This document shows positions 36,769 through 47,603 of a DNA stretch of 64,000 nt, piece after piece; within the stretch, counting starts at the first letter, position 1, and each line of letters begins with the position of its first letter. The notes beneath the pieces are model-generated. The model ran no database searches, had not been told where the DNA came from, and saw only the letters and a list, made by a program, of their open reading frames with translations. The stretch comes from Haloimpatiens sp. FM7315 (GTDB taxonomy: Bacteria; Bacillota; Clostridia; Clostridiales; Clostridiaceae), in NCBI GenBank assembly GCA_041861885.1, contig JBGVUE010000001.1, positions 484,001-548,000 on the forward strand, read 5' to 3'. The translations under genes and the position numbers were made by a program.

Positions 36769-37084
36769 TCTAAGCCCTGTAGTTGGTTCAGAGCAGGGAG
36801 GAGTTAGACCAGTTATTATAATACAGAATGACATTGGAAATAAATACAGCCCAACAGTAATTGTAGCGGCTATTACTTCACAGATTAATAAGGCAAAACT
36901 GCCTACACATGTGGAGATTTCTTCAGAAGAGTATGGATTAAATAAGGATTCCGTAGTTCTTCTTGAACAAATTAGAACTTTGGACAAAAGAAGATTAAAA
37001 GAAAAAATTGGTCACATGACAGATGAAGATATGGGCAAAGTTAATGAGTCCATTTTAATAAGTGTGGGATTAAAGCAAAATTAG
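36728..37084 (+). CDS. ndoA: Endoribonuclease toxin NdoA (EndoA/MazF)
   Basis: The 118-aa MazF-family toxin cleaves mRNA at UACAU-type sites in relatives. Motifs: [30 protein letters not shown] (catalytic Arg) and [11 protein letters not shown] (Thr). I chose the ATG at 36728 (MAPIVKRGD), matching the family N-terminus; an in-frame GTG/ATG further upstream would add a non-family extension. The toxin frame is intact; the cognate antitoxin is broken only by the homopolymer gaps noted. Confidence 0.95.
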   Translation: MAPIVKRGDIFYADLSPVVGSEQGGVRPVIIIQNDIGNKYSPTVIVAAITSQINKAKLPTHVEISSEEYGLNKDSVVLLEQIRTLDKRRLKEKIGHMTDEDMGKVNESILISVGLKQN

Positions 37085-37088
37085 TATG

Positions 37089-37134
37089 AAAACTAGGGCA
37101 GATAATTTTTTTTAAGTTCTGCTCTAGTTTTTTT
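37089..37134 (+). terminator. Terminator after ndoA
   Basis: AAAACTAGGGCAGA pairs with TCTGCTCTAGTTTT (one mismatch) and is followed by a T-run; the loop is T-rich. Confidence 0.85.
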
Positions 37135-37264
37135 GTTTAAATTTGTGCTAATATTTTATTTAATTAAAGTAAAATATAAAATAGAACAAAAATAAATTAA
37201 AAAGTTTTTATTTTTTTTATAAAATTGATATAATATGATTATATGAAAATTAGGAGGGATAGAC

Positions 37265-38089
37265 ATGGAAGTTAATACAAAAGAACTTCAATCTGTAGCT
37301 AAAACTATAAGAAGAGACATAATAACTATGTTAACAGAATCAGCTTCTGGGCATCCAGGTGGATCTTTGTCAGAAGTGGAAATCTTAACTACTTTATACT
37401 TTAAAGAAATGAATGTAGATCCACAAAATCCAAAGGATGAGAATAGGGATAGATTTGTTCTTTCAAAAGGACATGGAGCTCCAGCACTTTATAGTGTTTT
37501 AGCAAGAAAAGGATTTTTCGATGTAAGTGAACTTAAAAATCTAAGAAAATTAGGTTCTATTCTTCAAGGACATCCAAATATGAATTATGTACCAGGAATA
37601 GACATGTCTACTGGATCATTGGGTCAAGGAATATCAACTGCTGTAGGAATGGCTTTAGCAGGAAAACTTGATAAAAAAGAATATAGGGTGTATTCAATAC
37701 TTGGAGATGGTGAGCTTGAAGAAGGTGAAGTTTGGGAAGCTTCTATGTCAGGAGCTCATTATAAATTAGATAATTTAACAGCTTTCGTTGATTTGAATGG
37801 ACTACAAATCGATGGTAAGTGTGAAAATGTAATGAATTCAAATCCAGTACCAGACAAATTTAAAGCTTTTGGATGGAATGTAATTGAATGTAATGGACAT
37901 GATTTTGAAGAAATTATAAAAGCTATAGATGAAGCGAAGGCTACAAAGGGAAAACCAACTGTTGTCATTTGCAAAACTGTAAAAGGAAAAGGTGTTTCTT
38001 TTATGGAAAATGAAGCAGGTTGGCATGGAACTGCTCCAAATAAAGAGCAGTGTGAACAGGCTTTGAAAGAAATCGGAGGTGAAAACTAA
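37265..38089 (+). CDS. Transketolase, N-terminal subunit
   Basis: A 274-aa TPP-binding half of a split transketolase, as is common in Firmicutes. Motifs: ASGHPGGSLS, RFVLSKGHGAPALYS, GSLGQGISTAVGMAL and the TPP motif ILGDGELEEGEVWEASMSGAHY...DLNG. It transfers two-carbon units in the pentose phosphate pathway together with the C-terminal subunit. Its stop and the next ATG overlap by one base. RBS AGGAGGGA. Confidence 0.95.
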   Translation: MEVNTKELQSVAKTIRRDIITMLTESASGHPGGSLSEVEILTTLYFKEMNVDPQNPKDENRDRFVLSKGHGAPALYSVLARKGFFDVSELKNLRKLGSILQGHPNMNYVPGIDMSTGSLGQGISTAVGMALAGKLDKKEYRVYSILGDGELEEGEVWEASMSGAHYKLDNLTAFVDLNGLQIDGKCENVMNSNPVPDKFKAFGWNVIECNGHDFEEIIKAIDEAKATKGKPTVVICKTVKGKGVSFMENEAGWHGTAPNKEQCEQALKEIGGEN

Positions 38090-39027
38090 TGGGAAAAATT
38101 GCAACTAGAGAAGCTTACGGAAAGACTCTTGCAAAATTAGGAACTGAAAATAAGAATATAGTTGTACTTGATGCAGATTTATCAAAATCAACTAAAACAG
38201 CTGATTTCAAAAAGGTATGTCCTGAAAGATTTATTAATATGGGTATTGCTGAAGCAAATATGATGGGAGTTGCTGCAGGACTTGCTTCTTGCGGAAAAAT
38301 TCCTTTTGTAAGTACTTTTGCCATTTTTGCTGCAGGTAGAGCTTTTGAACAAATAAGAAACTCTATATGCTATCCTAAACTAAATGTAAAAGTTTGTGCA
38401 ACTCATGCAGGCTTAACAGTAGGAGAAGATGGAGCCTCTCATCAAGCTATAGAGGATTTAGCATTAATGAGAAGTATACCAAATATGACAGTAATATGTC
38501 CAAGTGATGCTATAGAAGCTGAGGCTGCTATAAGAGCAATTGCTGATTACAATGGACCTTGCTATGTAAGACTTGGAAGATCAGGAGTTGAAGTTATAAA
38601 CGACAATGAGGAATATAAATTTGAAATAGGCAAAGCTGTTACTTTAAGAGAAGGAAAGGATGCAACTATAATAGCAACAGGTATTATGGTTGATGCTGCC
38701 CTAGAAGCTTACAATACTTTAGCTGAAGAGGGAATAAAAGTTAAAGTAATAAACATACATACAATTAAACCAATAGATAAAGATGCAATAATAAAGGCAG
38801 CAAGAGAGACAGGTACAATTGTTACATGCGAAGAACATAATGTTATAGGTGGACTTGGATCTGCAGTAGCTGAAGTTGTTACTGAGAATTATCCAGTTCC
38901 TGTATTAAAGGTTGGAGTTAAAGACACTTTTGGAGAAAGTGGAAAACCTAATGAGCTTCTTAAAAAATATGGCTTAACAGCAGAAGCAATTGTTAAGTCT
39001 GTGAAGAAGGCAATGGAGTTAAAATAA
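38089..39027 (+). CDS. Transketolase, C-terminal subunit
   Basis: The 312-aa pyrimidine-binding and C-terminal half, with DADLSKSTKTADFKK, INMGIAEANMMGVAAGLAS (catalytic Glu), HAGLTVGEDGASHQAIEDLALMR and the C-terminal domain GTIVTCEEHNVIGGLGSAVAE. It forms the active enzyme with the preceding gene. A strong terminator follows. Confidence 0.95.
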   Translation: MGKIATREAYGKTLAKLGTENKNIVVLDADLSKSTKTADFKKVCPERFINMGIAEANMMGVAAGLASCGKIPFVSTFAIFAAGRAFEQIRNSICYPKLNVKVCATHAGLTVGEDGASHQAIEDLALMRSIPNMTVICPSDAIEAEAAIRAIADYNGPCYVRLGRSGVEVINDNEEYKFEIGKAVTLREGKDATIIATGIMVDAALEAYNTLAEEGIKVKVINIHTIKPIDKDAIIKAARETGTIVTCEEHNVIGGLGSAVAEVVTENYPVPVLKVGVKDTFGESGKPNELLKKYGLTAEAIVKSVKKAMELK

Positions 39028-39068
39028 AGGTTAATATACCAATAAAAATGTGAATTAAATAGCATACA

Positions 39069-39105
39069 AGCAAGGGAAGGAGGATTTAGCTCCTTCCCTT
39101 TGTTA
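39069..39105 (+). terminator. Strong terminator after the transketolase genes
   Basis: CAAGGGAAGGAG pairs with CTCCTTCCCTTTG (39071-39082 with 39090-39102), short loop, T-containing tail. Confidence 0.85.
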
Positions 39106-39208
39106 AATTAGACTAATTATTCATAATTCCAATTATATAATGAATTTGCAAAAAATAGAGATTTTTTTAATTTTTATGATATAATTTTGAAGTGGAGAGT
39201 GGTTTAGC

Positions 39209-39560
39209 ATGAAAAAATTTTTGGAGATATAAAAGAATGTTTTAAAATGTCCTTAAAGGTCTATGGCATTGGATTTACTGTGGGACTAATAATAGGGTTA
39301 ATAGTTTCACTAGTTTATAGAAGGTTCGATATAAGACTTATTTTCCAATGGGGAATTAGATTTGGAATATATGTAGCTTGTTTTGGACTTTTTATAGCCG
39401 CTATATCTTTTACAAAAAGGAGCACATGCGACCTTTAAATTATCAAAAACGTTGGGAAACTTATTTTGAAAGATTCAACTTAGCACATGTAGTATTTTTT
39501 ATATCGGTTTTTTGCCTTTTGTATTCTGTGATTTTGGAAAGTATTATATTTTTCTTATAA
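39209..39560 (+). CDS. Small membrane protein (two frame breaks)
   Basis: The repaired protein is about 117 aa with three hydrophobic segments (GIGFTVGLIIGLIVSLVY; FGIYVACFGLFIAAISF; VVFFISVFCLLYSVILESIIFF). I do not recognise the family. Breaks at the T-run 39218-39222 and the A-run 39414-39418 join three frames into one product, giving MKKFFGDIKECFKMS at the start and FTKKEHMRPLNYQ in the middle. GGAGAG precedes the ATG. Located upstream of the YitT-family gene. Confidence 0.6.
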
Positions 39561-39610
39561 TAAAATAGTTTATATAATAAAAAATTACATAAATTACATG
39601 GGGGGATAAT

Positions 39611-40486
39611 ATGAAAATAAGGGGAAAAAGTATTGATTGGAGAAAAGATATTAAAGAGTGGGTGTTTATAACAATAGGGGTTTTTATTTTAGCTGCAGCA
39701 ACGAGAGCTTTTTTAGAGCCAAATCATATAGCAGGTGGTGGGGTATTAGGTATAGCAATAGTATTACACCACTATGTGCCTTTGTCTGTAGCTGTATTAA
39801 CTGGGCTTATGAATATTGTCTTATTTATAATTGCCTTTATTGTAATCGGGCCTCAATTTGGTGCTAAAACTATTTATGCGAGTTTTGCATTAGCAGGGTG
39901 TATAGGTCTACTTGATAAAATTATAGACCCAGCTTGGGTTTTAACTGATAATTTACTTTTGGCAACCATATTTGGTACTTTACTTTCCGGCATTGGAATG
40001 GGAATTGTGTTTAATCAAAATGCTTCCACCGGTGGAACTGATATATTAGCTAAGATATTAAATAAATTCATACATACAGATATCGGTAAATCCTTGCTTA
40101 TGGTAGATTTTTTGGTTACAGTCTTCGCTGGAGTTGCTTTTAATGCAGAGGTAGGAATGTATTCATTGTTATCTGTTATAATTAATTGTACAACCATTGA
40201 TTCTGTGATTAATGGTATAAATATGTGTAAATCAATTATGGTGATAAGCACTGAGAAAAATACAATTAGCAAGTTTATAATAGAAGATCTAGGAAGAGGA
40301 TGCACTATATTTCATGGAAGAGGGGGATATAGTGGCGAGGATACGAATATACTATACACGGTTTTAGATAGAAAAGAATTTATAAGATTAAAGCTTTTTA
40401 TAAGGGATGTAGATCCTAGGGCTTTTATAACTGTTAATGATGCTAGAGAGGTTTTAGGAGAGGGCTTTAAAAGTATTATTGAATAA
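39611..40486 (+). CDS. YitT-family membrane protein (DUF2179)
   Basis: A 291-aa protein with five or six N-terminal membrane segments and a C-terminal soluble DUF2179 domain (IEDLGRGCTIFHGRGGYSGEDTNILYTVL). Motif FLEPNHIAGGGVLGIAIVLHH is typical. The function is unknown, possibly transport. In Bacillus the paralogue YvjA lies next to ftsEX, as here. RBS GGGGGGA. Confidence 0.9.
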   Translation: MKIRGKSIDWRKDIKEWVFITIGVFILAAATRAFLEPNHIAGGGVLGIAIVLHHYVPLSVAVLTGLMNIVLFIIAFIVIGPQFGAKTIYASFALAGCIGLLDKIIDPAWVLTDNLLLATIFGTLLSGIGMGIVFNQNASTGGTDILAKILNKFIHTDIGKSLLMVDFLVTVFAGVAFNAEVGMYSLLSVIINCTTIDSVINGINMCKSIMVISTEKNTISKFIIEDLGRGCTIFHGRGGYSGEDTNILYTVLDRKEFIRLKLFIRDVDPRAFITVNDAREVLGEGFKSIIE

Positions 40487-40593
40487 TATCTAAAAAATTA
40501 ACATATTGAAAACATTAAGGGCTTAATTAGAAAAATATATATTATTGTGGTATAATACAAGCAGATATCATACTTAGGATAGGAGAAAAGTAT

Positions 40594-41279
40594 ATGATAA
40601 AATTTGAGAATGTTACTAAGGTGTACAACAATAATGTGTTAGCATTATCTAATGTTAATGTGGAAATAGATAATGGGGAGTTCGTTTTTTTAGTTGGACC
40701 TAGTGGTGCTGGAAAATCTACTTTTATAAAGATATTATTAAAAGAGATAGATCCATCTAATGGTAAAATAACTGTAAATAACATAAGCTTAACATCATTG
40801 AAAAGAAAAGAAATACCTTATTATAGACGTAAAATAGGTGTAGTTTTTCAAGATTTTAGACTAATACCTTCTTTAAATGTATATGAAAATGTAGCCTTTG
40901 CAATGAGGGTTACAGGAGCATCAAGTAGGGAAATAAGAAAAAAGTTCCTACCGTATTGGCCCTTGTAGGATTATCTAAAAAGTATAGAGCTTTTCCTCAT
41001 GAACTTTCAGGAGGGGAACAGCAGAGAGTTTCTTTAGCTAGGGCTATTGTTAATAATCCTGCACTTCTAATTGCAGATGAACCTACTGGTAACTTGGACC
41101 CAGATACTGCTTTAGAGATTATGGATATACTACAGGATATAAATAGAGCTGGAACTACTATACTAATGGCAACTCACGCTAAAGATATAGTAGATGCTAT
41201 GAAAAAGAGAGTTATAGCTATAGAAAAGGGTACTATAGCTAGAGATGAACAAAGGGGTAGATACGGTTATGAGGATTAG
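40594..41279 (+). CDS. ftsE: Cell-division ABC ATPase FtsE (one frame break)
   Basis: The repaired protein is 228 aa. Walker [18 protein letters not shown]-loop [20 protein letters not shown], signature [19 protein letters not shown] and Walker [14 protein letters not shown] are all present. FtsEX controls peptidoglycan hydrolases at division or in sporulation. The frame breaks at the A-run 40938-40943; one A restores [20 protein letters not shown]. It overlaps ftsX by 11 bp. Confidence 0.95.
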
Positions 41280-42167
41280 TACATTTAAATATTTCATTGT
41301 AGATGCTTTAAAGAGTCTTAGAAGAAACACTACCTTTAGTATAGCTTCTGTATTAACAGTTGCAGCTTCACTTTTTTAATGGGAATATTTTTACTTGCAA
41401 TACTAAACGTAGGTCAAGGAGTTAAGAGTGTTGAGTCAAAGGTAGAGATTCAAGTAGTTTTGAAGGACAATATATCAAAGTCTGATAAAAATAAATTAGA
41501 AGAGACTATTAGAGGGCTTAGTGGAGTTAAGGAATTAACTTATGAAACTAAAGAACAGGCTCTTAATAAATGGAAAAAACAATTAGGAGAAGAAAATGCA
41601 GGATTAGCCCAGGGGCTAGATAAACAAAATCCTATGCCTAACTGTTACATAATAAAAATGGAAGAACCTGAGATGGTTTCAGGAGTGGTAAGCAAAATTA
41701 AGGGAATGCAAGGAATAGATCAAATTAAAGATGCAAGAAAAATTGTAGATAATATAATAACTATAACTAATGCTCTTAAATGGATAGGCATTGTTTTGTT
41801 CCTTATTTGTCTTGTAGTATCATTATTCTTAATAGGTAATACTATTAAGCTTACTGTGTATTCAAGAAGAAGAGAAATTGGAATAATGAAATTTGTAGGA
41901 GCTACAGATTGGTTTATAAGATGGCCTTTTATAATTGAAGGTATAATGATAGGAATATTAGGAGCAGTATTTGCAACAGTTGTACTTTTCTACCTTTACA
42001 GATTTGTTTATTTAAAGGTTAATGAAGGTGGAGTTATGGCTATGCTGATGCAGCTGATTTCTCCAAGGTATGTATTTGACGTGCTTGCATGGAAATTTAT
42101 TTTAAGTGGAGTTGTAATAGGTTCTTTAGGAAGTATAGCTTCTATAAGAAAATTCTTAAAAGTATAA
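41269..42167 (+). CDS. ftsX: Cell-division ABC permease FtsX (one frame break)
   Basis: The repaired length is 299 aa. [20 protein letters not shown] at the start is the FtsX cytoplasmic tail, followed by a first membrane segment interrupted by the frame break at the T-run 41372-41377. The extracellular loop (about 50-165) and three further membrane segments ([57 protein letters not shown]) follow. Partner of FtsE; the pair probably activates a cell-wall hydrolase. Confidence 0.94.
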
Positions 42168-42184
42168 AAGGATATGTTTATTTG

Positions 42185-42213
42185 ATAAACCTTGAGATTA
42201 ACTCAAGGTTTAT
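42185..42213 (+). terminator. Hairpin after ftsX
   Basis: ATAAACCTTGAG / CTCAAGGTTTAT form a perfect 12-bp stem with a 5-nt loop; the following TATACTTTT is a weak T-tract. Confidence 0.65.
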
Positions 42214-42387
42214 TATACTTTTAAAAAGAGTAATTTCATTATAGAAATATTAATGCGAGTAGATATTTGAGAATTATAGAAAAAATGTGCTATAGAATGT
42301 TATAATTAAATTTATAATATTAATTAGCAATATGAATAAAATATATAATAGGATTTAATAAAAGAAAAGGAATAAGAGGTGTTTTTT

Positions 42388-43583
42388 ATGTGGAGTAAAA
42401 AAAGTGGATAAGCGTTACAGTAGCTCTTTTAATTGTAACTAATTTATCTACTGCATATGTCTTTAGCAGTAAAAAAGGAGTATCACCTAATAATAATGAG
42501 GTAGCTAAGTTTAATAAGTTATTTTTGGTAAGAGATAGGCTTTATAAATATTATGATGGAAAAATAAGCGATGAGGTATTAGTAGAGGGTGCTATAAAAG
42601 GCATGACGAATTCTTTAAAAGATCCTTATACAGTTTTTATGAATAAAAAAGAATATGAGGAATTTAATAGTCAAATTGAAGGAAGTTATGTAGGCATAGG
42701 TATTCAAGTAGGAGTAAAAGATAATAAAATAGTGATTATAAGCACTTTTGACGACTCTCCAGCTAAAAAAGCCGGGTTAATAAGCGGAGATGTTATAAAA
42801 AAAATAAATGATACAGAAGTTAATGCTGAGGGCCTAGATAAGGCTATTTCCATGATGAAAGGGAAATTAGGACGCGTTATTAATTTAACTATATCAAGGC
42901 AAACTCGTGGAGACTTCAATGTTAAGCTAAAGGCAGATACTATTGAGCTTCAGACAGTTAAAGGAGAAGTTTTGAAAAATAATATAGGATATATTCAGAT
43001 ATCAATGTTTGATGAAAACACTTCTGATAATTTTAATAAGAAGCTAAAAGAATTAAAAGACAAGGGAATTAAAGGTTTGGTTTTAGATTTAAGAGAGAAT
43101 CCAGGCGGATCTTTAAAAACTTGTGTGGAGGTAGTATCTAATTTTATTCCTAAAAAGTCAGTAGTGGTTTCTACTGTTGATAAATATGATAAAAAGAAGG
43201 AATATAAGTCAGAAGGTGGAATGGCAATAAACATGCCTTTAGTGGTTTTAACAGATGGTGGAAGTGCTAGTGCTTCTGAGATAGTATCTGGAGCTATTAA
43301 AGATTACAAGGTTGGAACTTTAATAGGTGAAAAGACATTTGGTAAGGGTATAGTTCAAGCTATGGTTGATACATTAGATGATACAGCTTTAAAGGTTACT
43401 ATATCTAAATATTACACTCCAAATGGGGTGAACATTCACCATAAAGGAATAAACCCTGACATAGAGGTTAAGTATCCCGATAAGCTAAAAGAAGAAAATT
43501 TAAAGAACGGATATGATAGAAATAAAGATCCTCAATTTGAAGAAGCTCTAGAAGTTATTGGTGAGAAAATTAAAAATAAATAA
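42388..43583 (+). CDS. C-terminal processing peptidase, S41 family (one frame break)
   Basis: The repaired protein is about 398 aa. One N-terminal membrane/signal segment (WISVTVALLIVTNLSTAYVF), a PDZ domain (GSYVGIGIQVGVKD...DSPAKKAGLISGDVIKKIND) and the S41 Ser-Lys centre (TDGGSASASEIVSGAI with Ser, GEKTFGKGIVQ with Lys). It resembles Bacillus CtpB. The frame breaks at the A-run 42397-42403; one A restores MWSKKKWISVTVALL. Order ftsEX-ctp-PDZ protein matches Bacillus ftsEX-ctpB-minJ. Confidence 0.92.
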
Positions 43584-43602
43584 TTAATTAAGGGGGTTAT
43601 AA

Positions 43603-44890
43603 GTGTCGTTGACTTTTTATACATTGACAAGTTTGGCAAGGGCGCTGCTAGAACCCATGTCTTTAGTAGTTTTAATATTAATTGGTATAATATTTTATAA
43701 AAAAATAAAAAGATAACAATTATGCAGAAAATGGTAGTAGGGGAGAGTTTAAACTCTCCCTTGGAATTAACTATTTCTGAGATAGTAATAGGTTTAATGG
43801 GATCTTTAATTGCAAGTTGTTTAATTGGATTTTTTGATATATCTTTTAATGAAAACTCTATGATTGATCTTATGTTTTTAATATCTATTGTGTTTATGTT
43901 TTTAAAACCTAGATTTATTTGCTTTTCTTATTCAGGGGCTCTTATTGGATTTTTAAGTTTAGTGTTTAAGGAAATGTCTATAATTTTAAATGATCCAACT
44001 CTTGATATATTTAAAATAGATATAGTTAGTATAATGAGTTTGGTTGCCATACTTCATTTTGTAGAAGGCATAATGATTATAATTGATGGCAATAGGTCTT
44101 CAATTCCTGTGTTTTCAAAGAAAAAAGATAAAATATATGGTGGCTTTGTTTTAAAGAGATATTGGATTTTGCCAATATCCCTATTGTTTGTAATTAATTC
44201 CTTGAAACTTTCGGGAAGCGTAACTTCTCAGTTATATAATTGGTGGCCACTAGCAAAAGAAGGTATAGTGCCTTTTAGTATTGGTAGCGTTTTAATAACA
44301 TCTATGACAGTGTATGGTGCTATAGGCTATGAGGCTATTACATTTACAAGGACAAGAGAAAAAAGGTTATATCCTCAGGCCTTGGAGTTATGATTTATTC
44401 CATAATACTTTTTTCTATTTGTACTCTTTTTAAGGGTGGACTACTTCAGGATATAATTTTAATAGTATTTGCACCAATAGGTCACGAGGCTATGATATTT
44501 CTGCAAAAATATATTGAATCTAAAAACAGATTTATATATGAAAGTACTGATGAGGGTATTATGGTGTTAGAAGTGGCACCAAATTCTTTGGCTTATACTA
44601 TAGGAGTGAGAAGTGGAGATCTTCTTATTGATATAAATAATAAAAAAATAGAAAATGAAAAGGACATAGTAGAAGTTATAAAAGATGCGCCAAATTATGT
44701 TAAACTTATAGCGAAAAGGATTTCTGGAGATTTAAAGGAATTTCACTATGATAATTTAATAAGCAGGGCAGATTTTGGAGCGGTTTTTGTTCCTAAAAGT
44801 ATACCAAAGGGTAAAGAAATTATTCCTATTAAAGAGGATAACTTCAAGAAGGTTTTAGATATAGCTAAAGAAAAACATAGAAATTATTAA
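43603..44890 (+). CDS. MinJ-like PDZ-domain membrane protein (two frame breaks)
   Basis: The repaired protein is about 429 aa: around seven or eight membrane segments, then a C-terminal PDZ domain (MVLEVAPNSLAYTIGVRSGDLLIDINNKKI). This architecture, and the position between ctp and uvrB, matches Bacillus MinJ (YvjD), which links DivIVA to MinCD. Breaks: A-run 43699-43705 (one A gives KKNKKITIMQ) and a missing base around 44375-44388, where two frames overlap by 4 bp. Alternatively, the 44390-44890 part is a separate protein. GTG start after AGGGGG. Confidence 0.72.
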
Positions 44891-44925
44891 AAAAGACGTA
44901 AAATATTTTACGCCTTTTTTTATTA
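44889..44925. terminator. Terminator after the MinJ-like gene
   Basis: GACGTAAAA / TTTTACGCC-type stem with A-run before and TTTTTTT after; it could serve both the MinJ-like gene and the minus-strand small gene. Confidence 0.8.
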
Positions 44926-44971
44926 ATGCTTTTTAGGATTTTAGTAAATTAGTTTATTTAAAGTTATAAAT

Positions 44972-45160
44972 CTATTTTTCATCAATGCTACTTACTATGT
45001 TATCGTATAAGTTTAACTCACAGTAATTGTTCTTACAGTGATTGCATTTTGAACAAGTTTTACTTAAAGATGTACCAATAGATGGCATAAACAAATCTTC
45101 CCCTGATTCAAAATTTGAACAAGTAGTTCCTACACACATTAATTCGTACATATTTCCCAT
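44972..45160 (-). CDS. Small cysteine-rich hypothetical protein
   Basis: A 62-aa protein with six cysteines, including CSKCNHCKNNYC and CVGTTC near the N-terminus, suggesting a metal or zinc site. GGGGGGAT lies 5-6 nt before the ATG on the minus strand, which supports translation. I do not know the family. It is isolated between the MinJ-like and uvrB genes, pointing against them. Confidence 0.6.
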   Translation of the reverse strand: MGNMYELMCVGTTCSNFESGEDLFMPSIGTSLSKTCSKCNHCKNNYCELNLYDNIVSSIDEK

Positions 45161-45476
45161 ATTAATATCCCCCCAAATAAAATATAGTATATCACTATTA
45201 TTATATGTAGTTTATTTAAAAAGGTGTATAAAGATTATTAACTACCTTTATTATAGCATTTGTTCTGAAAAATACAATACATCAGAAAGAAATAAAATAT
45301 ACTTTTTTATAAATATGCTACACTAATAATCCAAAGAGCGAAGAACTGTGGTGATTTAACTGTTTAAAACAAGAAGTTTTTGGATAAAATATTTCTGTAT
45401 ACTTTAGAGAAGATATGCCTAAAAGTTAGTAGAAATATTTCAACATATTAATTTTTATAATACACAGTTTCTTTTG
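45161..45476. other. Gene-free stretch before the uvrB promoter
   Basis: Together with the promoter region this is about 380 bp without a gene. I see the minus-strand RBS at its left edge, A/T-rich sequence and no further clear hairpin or known motif. Confidence 0.5.
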
Positions 45477-45505
45477 TTGACAGTTTATATAAGTAAGATT
45501 AAAAT
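45477..45505 (+). promoter_or_regulatory. Sigma-A promoter of uvrB(A)
   Basis: TTGACA at 45477 and TAAAAT at 45500, spacer 17 nt, giving a start near 45512. Confidence 0.75.
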
Positions 45506-45513
45506 AGTATTAT

Positions 45514-45527
45514 CGAACAAATGTTCA
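45514..45527. promoter_or_regulatory. LexA (SOS) box upstream of uvrB
   Basis: CGAACAAATGTTCA contains GAAC-N4-GTTC, the Gram-positive LexA consensus. It overlaps the predicted transcription start, so LexA would block uvrB transcription until DNA damage. Confidence 0.85.
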
Positions 45528-45541
45528 TTGAGAGGTGCGTT

Positions 45542-47533
45542 ATGGATAAGTTTAAAATACATTCTAAATTTAAGCCCACAGGGGACCAACCAGATGCTAT
45601 TAATAGTATTGCTAAGGGTATTGAAAAAAAATATGATTATCAAACACTACTTGGAGTAACTGGTTCTGGAAAAACATTCACTATGGCAAATATAATAGAA
45701 AAAGTTCAAAAACCTACTTTGGTTTTAGCTCACAATAAAACCTTAGCTGCACAGTTGTGCTCAGAATTCAGAGATTTCTTTCCTGAAAATTCTGTGGAAT
45801 ATTTTGTATCTTACTATGATTATTATCAACCAGAAGCTTATTTAGCACAAACAGACACATACATAGAAAAAGACGCATCTATAAATGATGAAATAGATAA
45901 GTTAAGACATTCAGCTACATCAGCACTGCTTGAGAGAAGAGATGTTATAGTTGTAGCATCAGTATCTTGTATTTATGGTCTTGGTAATCCAGAAGAATAT
46001 AAAAAACTTACTATATCATTAAGAGAAGGTATGGAAAAAAACCGAGATGATATCATAAAAAAACTTGTAGATATACAGTATGAAAGAAATGATGTTAATT
46101 TTGTAAGAGGAACATTTAGAGTAAGGGGAGATGTTCTTGATATATTTCCTGCTTCTTCGACTAATGTTGGTATTAGAGTAGAATTTTTTGGTGATGAAAT
46201 TGATCGCTTGAGGGAATTTGATGTAATTACCGGGGAAATAATTGCAGGAAGAAAACATGTATCAATTTTTCCTGCGTCGCATTTTGCAACTTCAAAGGAT
46301 AAAATAGAAAAAGCTATTAATGAAATAGAAGTTGAGCTTGAAAAAAGGCTTAAAATTCTATCCCATGAGGATAAGTTATTAGAAGCTCAAAGGCTTAAAC
46401 AGAGAACTAATTTTGATATAGAGATGATAAGAGAAATGGGATATTGTACAGGAATTGAAAATTATTCAAGGATATTTGATGGAAGAAAAGAAGGAACCCC
46501 ACCTAAGACTCTTTTAGATTATTTTCCTGAAGATTTTTTAATGTTTATAGATGAAAGCCATGTTACTATACCGCAGATTAAAGCTATGTATGGAGGAGAC
46601 AGGTCAAGAAAAGAAAGCTTAGTACAGTACGGATTTAGACTTCCTTCAGCTTTTGATAATAGACCTCTTAAATTCCAAGAGTTTGAAAAGAAGATAAATC
46701 AGTTAGTGTTTGTTAGCGCAACACCTTCTGATTATGAAAAAAATCATTCCAAGAATACAGCGGAGCAGATAATAAGACCTACAGGACTTTTAGACCCTGA
46801 AATAGTAATAAGACCTATAAAGGGACAAATAGATGATTTGTATTCTAAAATTAAGGAAACAGTAGACAAGGGCTTTAGAGTTCTAGTAACTACCTTGACA
46901 AAGAAAATGGCAGAAAATTTAACGGACTATTACAAAGAAATGGGCCTTAAGATAAATTATATGCATTCAGATATAGATACTATGGAAAGAATGAAACTCA
47001 TTAGAGACTTAAGAAAAGGTGAGTTTAATGTTCTTGTTGGCATTAACCTATTAAGAGAAGGATTGGATATACCAGAGGTTGCACTTGTAGCTATACTTGA
47101 TGCAGACAAGGAAGGTTTCTTAAGATCAGAGACTTCTTTAATTCAGACTATAGGAAGAGCTGCGAGAAATTCAGAAAGTGTAGTTGTAATGTATGCAGAT
47201 AAGATAACCAAAGCCATGAGAACTTCTATAGATGAGACTAATAGAAGAAGAGAACTTCAGATGGAATATAATAAAGTACATGGAATAACTCCTAAAACTG
47301 TTATGAAAGATATAAGAGAACTAATAGAAGCTACAAAGGTTTCCGAGGATGTAAATAAAGAGGATGAATATAAAGAAAATGAAAATATAAGCATTGACGC
47401 TATGAGAAAACGTATAGTGGATTATGAAAGACTTATGAAAAAGGCTGCTAAGGATTTAGAATTTGAAAAAGCAGCTGATTTTAGGGATAAAATAGGTAGA
47501 TTAAAAAAATCCATTAGAGAAATCGGAAAATAG
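45542..47533 (+). CDS. uvrB: Excinuclease ABC subunit B
   Basis: UvrB verifies lesions and recruits UvrC. About 663 aa. Walker [18 protein letters not shown], beta-hairpin region [21 protein letters not shown], Walker [14 protein letters not shown], helicase motifs [18 protein letters not shown] and QTIGRAARN, and C-terminal UVR motif for UvrC binding ([24 protein letters not shown]). Start ATG at 45542 after GAGGTG; an upstream TTG/ATG in frame at 45521 lies inside the LexA box. Followed by uvrA 70 bp downstream. Confidence 0.97.
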   Translation: MDKFKIHSKFKPTGDQPDAINSIAKGIEKKYDYQTLLGVTGSGKTFTMANIIEKVQKPTLVLAHNKTLAAQLCSEFRDFFPENSVEYFVSYYDYYQPEAYLAQTDTYIEKDASINDEIDKLRHSATSALLERRDVIVVASVSCIYGLGNPEEYKKLTISLREGMEKNRDDIIKKLVDIQYERNDVNFVRGTFRVRGDVLDIFPASSTNVGIRVEFFGDEIDRLREFDVITGEIIAGRKHVSIFPASHFATSKDKIEKAINEIEVELEKRLKILSHEDKLLEAQRLKQRTNFDIEMIREMGYCTGIENYSRIFDGRKEGTPPKTLLDYFPEDFLMFIDESHVTIPQIKAMYGGDRSRKESLVQYGFRLPSAFDNRPLKFQEFEKKINQLVFVSATPSDYEKNHSKNTAEQIIRPTGLLDPEIVIRPIKGQIDDLYSKIKETVDKGFRVLVTTLTKKMAENLTDYYKEMGLKINYMHSDIDTMERMKLIRDLRKGEFNVLVGINLLREGLDIPEVALVAILDADKEGFLRSETSLIQTIGRAARNSESVVVMYADKITKAMRTSIDETNRRRELQMEYNKVHGITPKTVMKDIRELIEATKVSEDVNKEDEYKENENISIDAMRKRIVDYERLMKKAAKDLEFEKAADFRDKIGRLKKSIREIGK

Positions 47534-47603
47534 AAAATAATCTGAGAATTTACTTCTTAAATAATGAGAGCTAATAAGGTAATTGTGAAAAAGGGGTGCT
47601 ATT

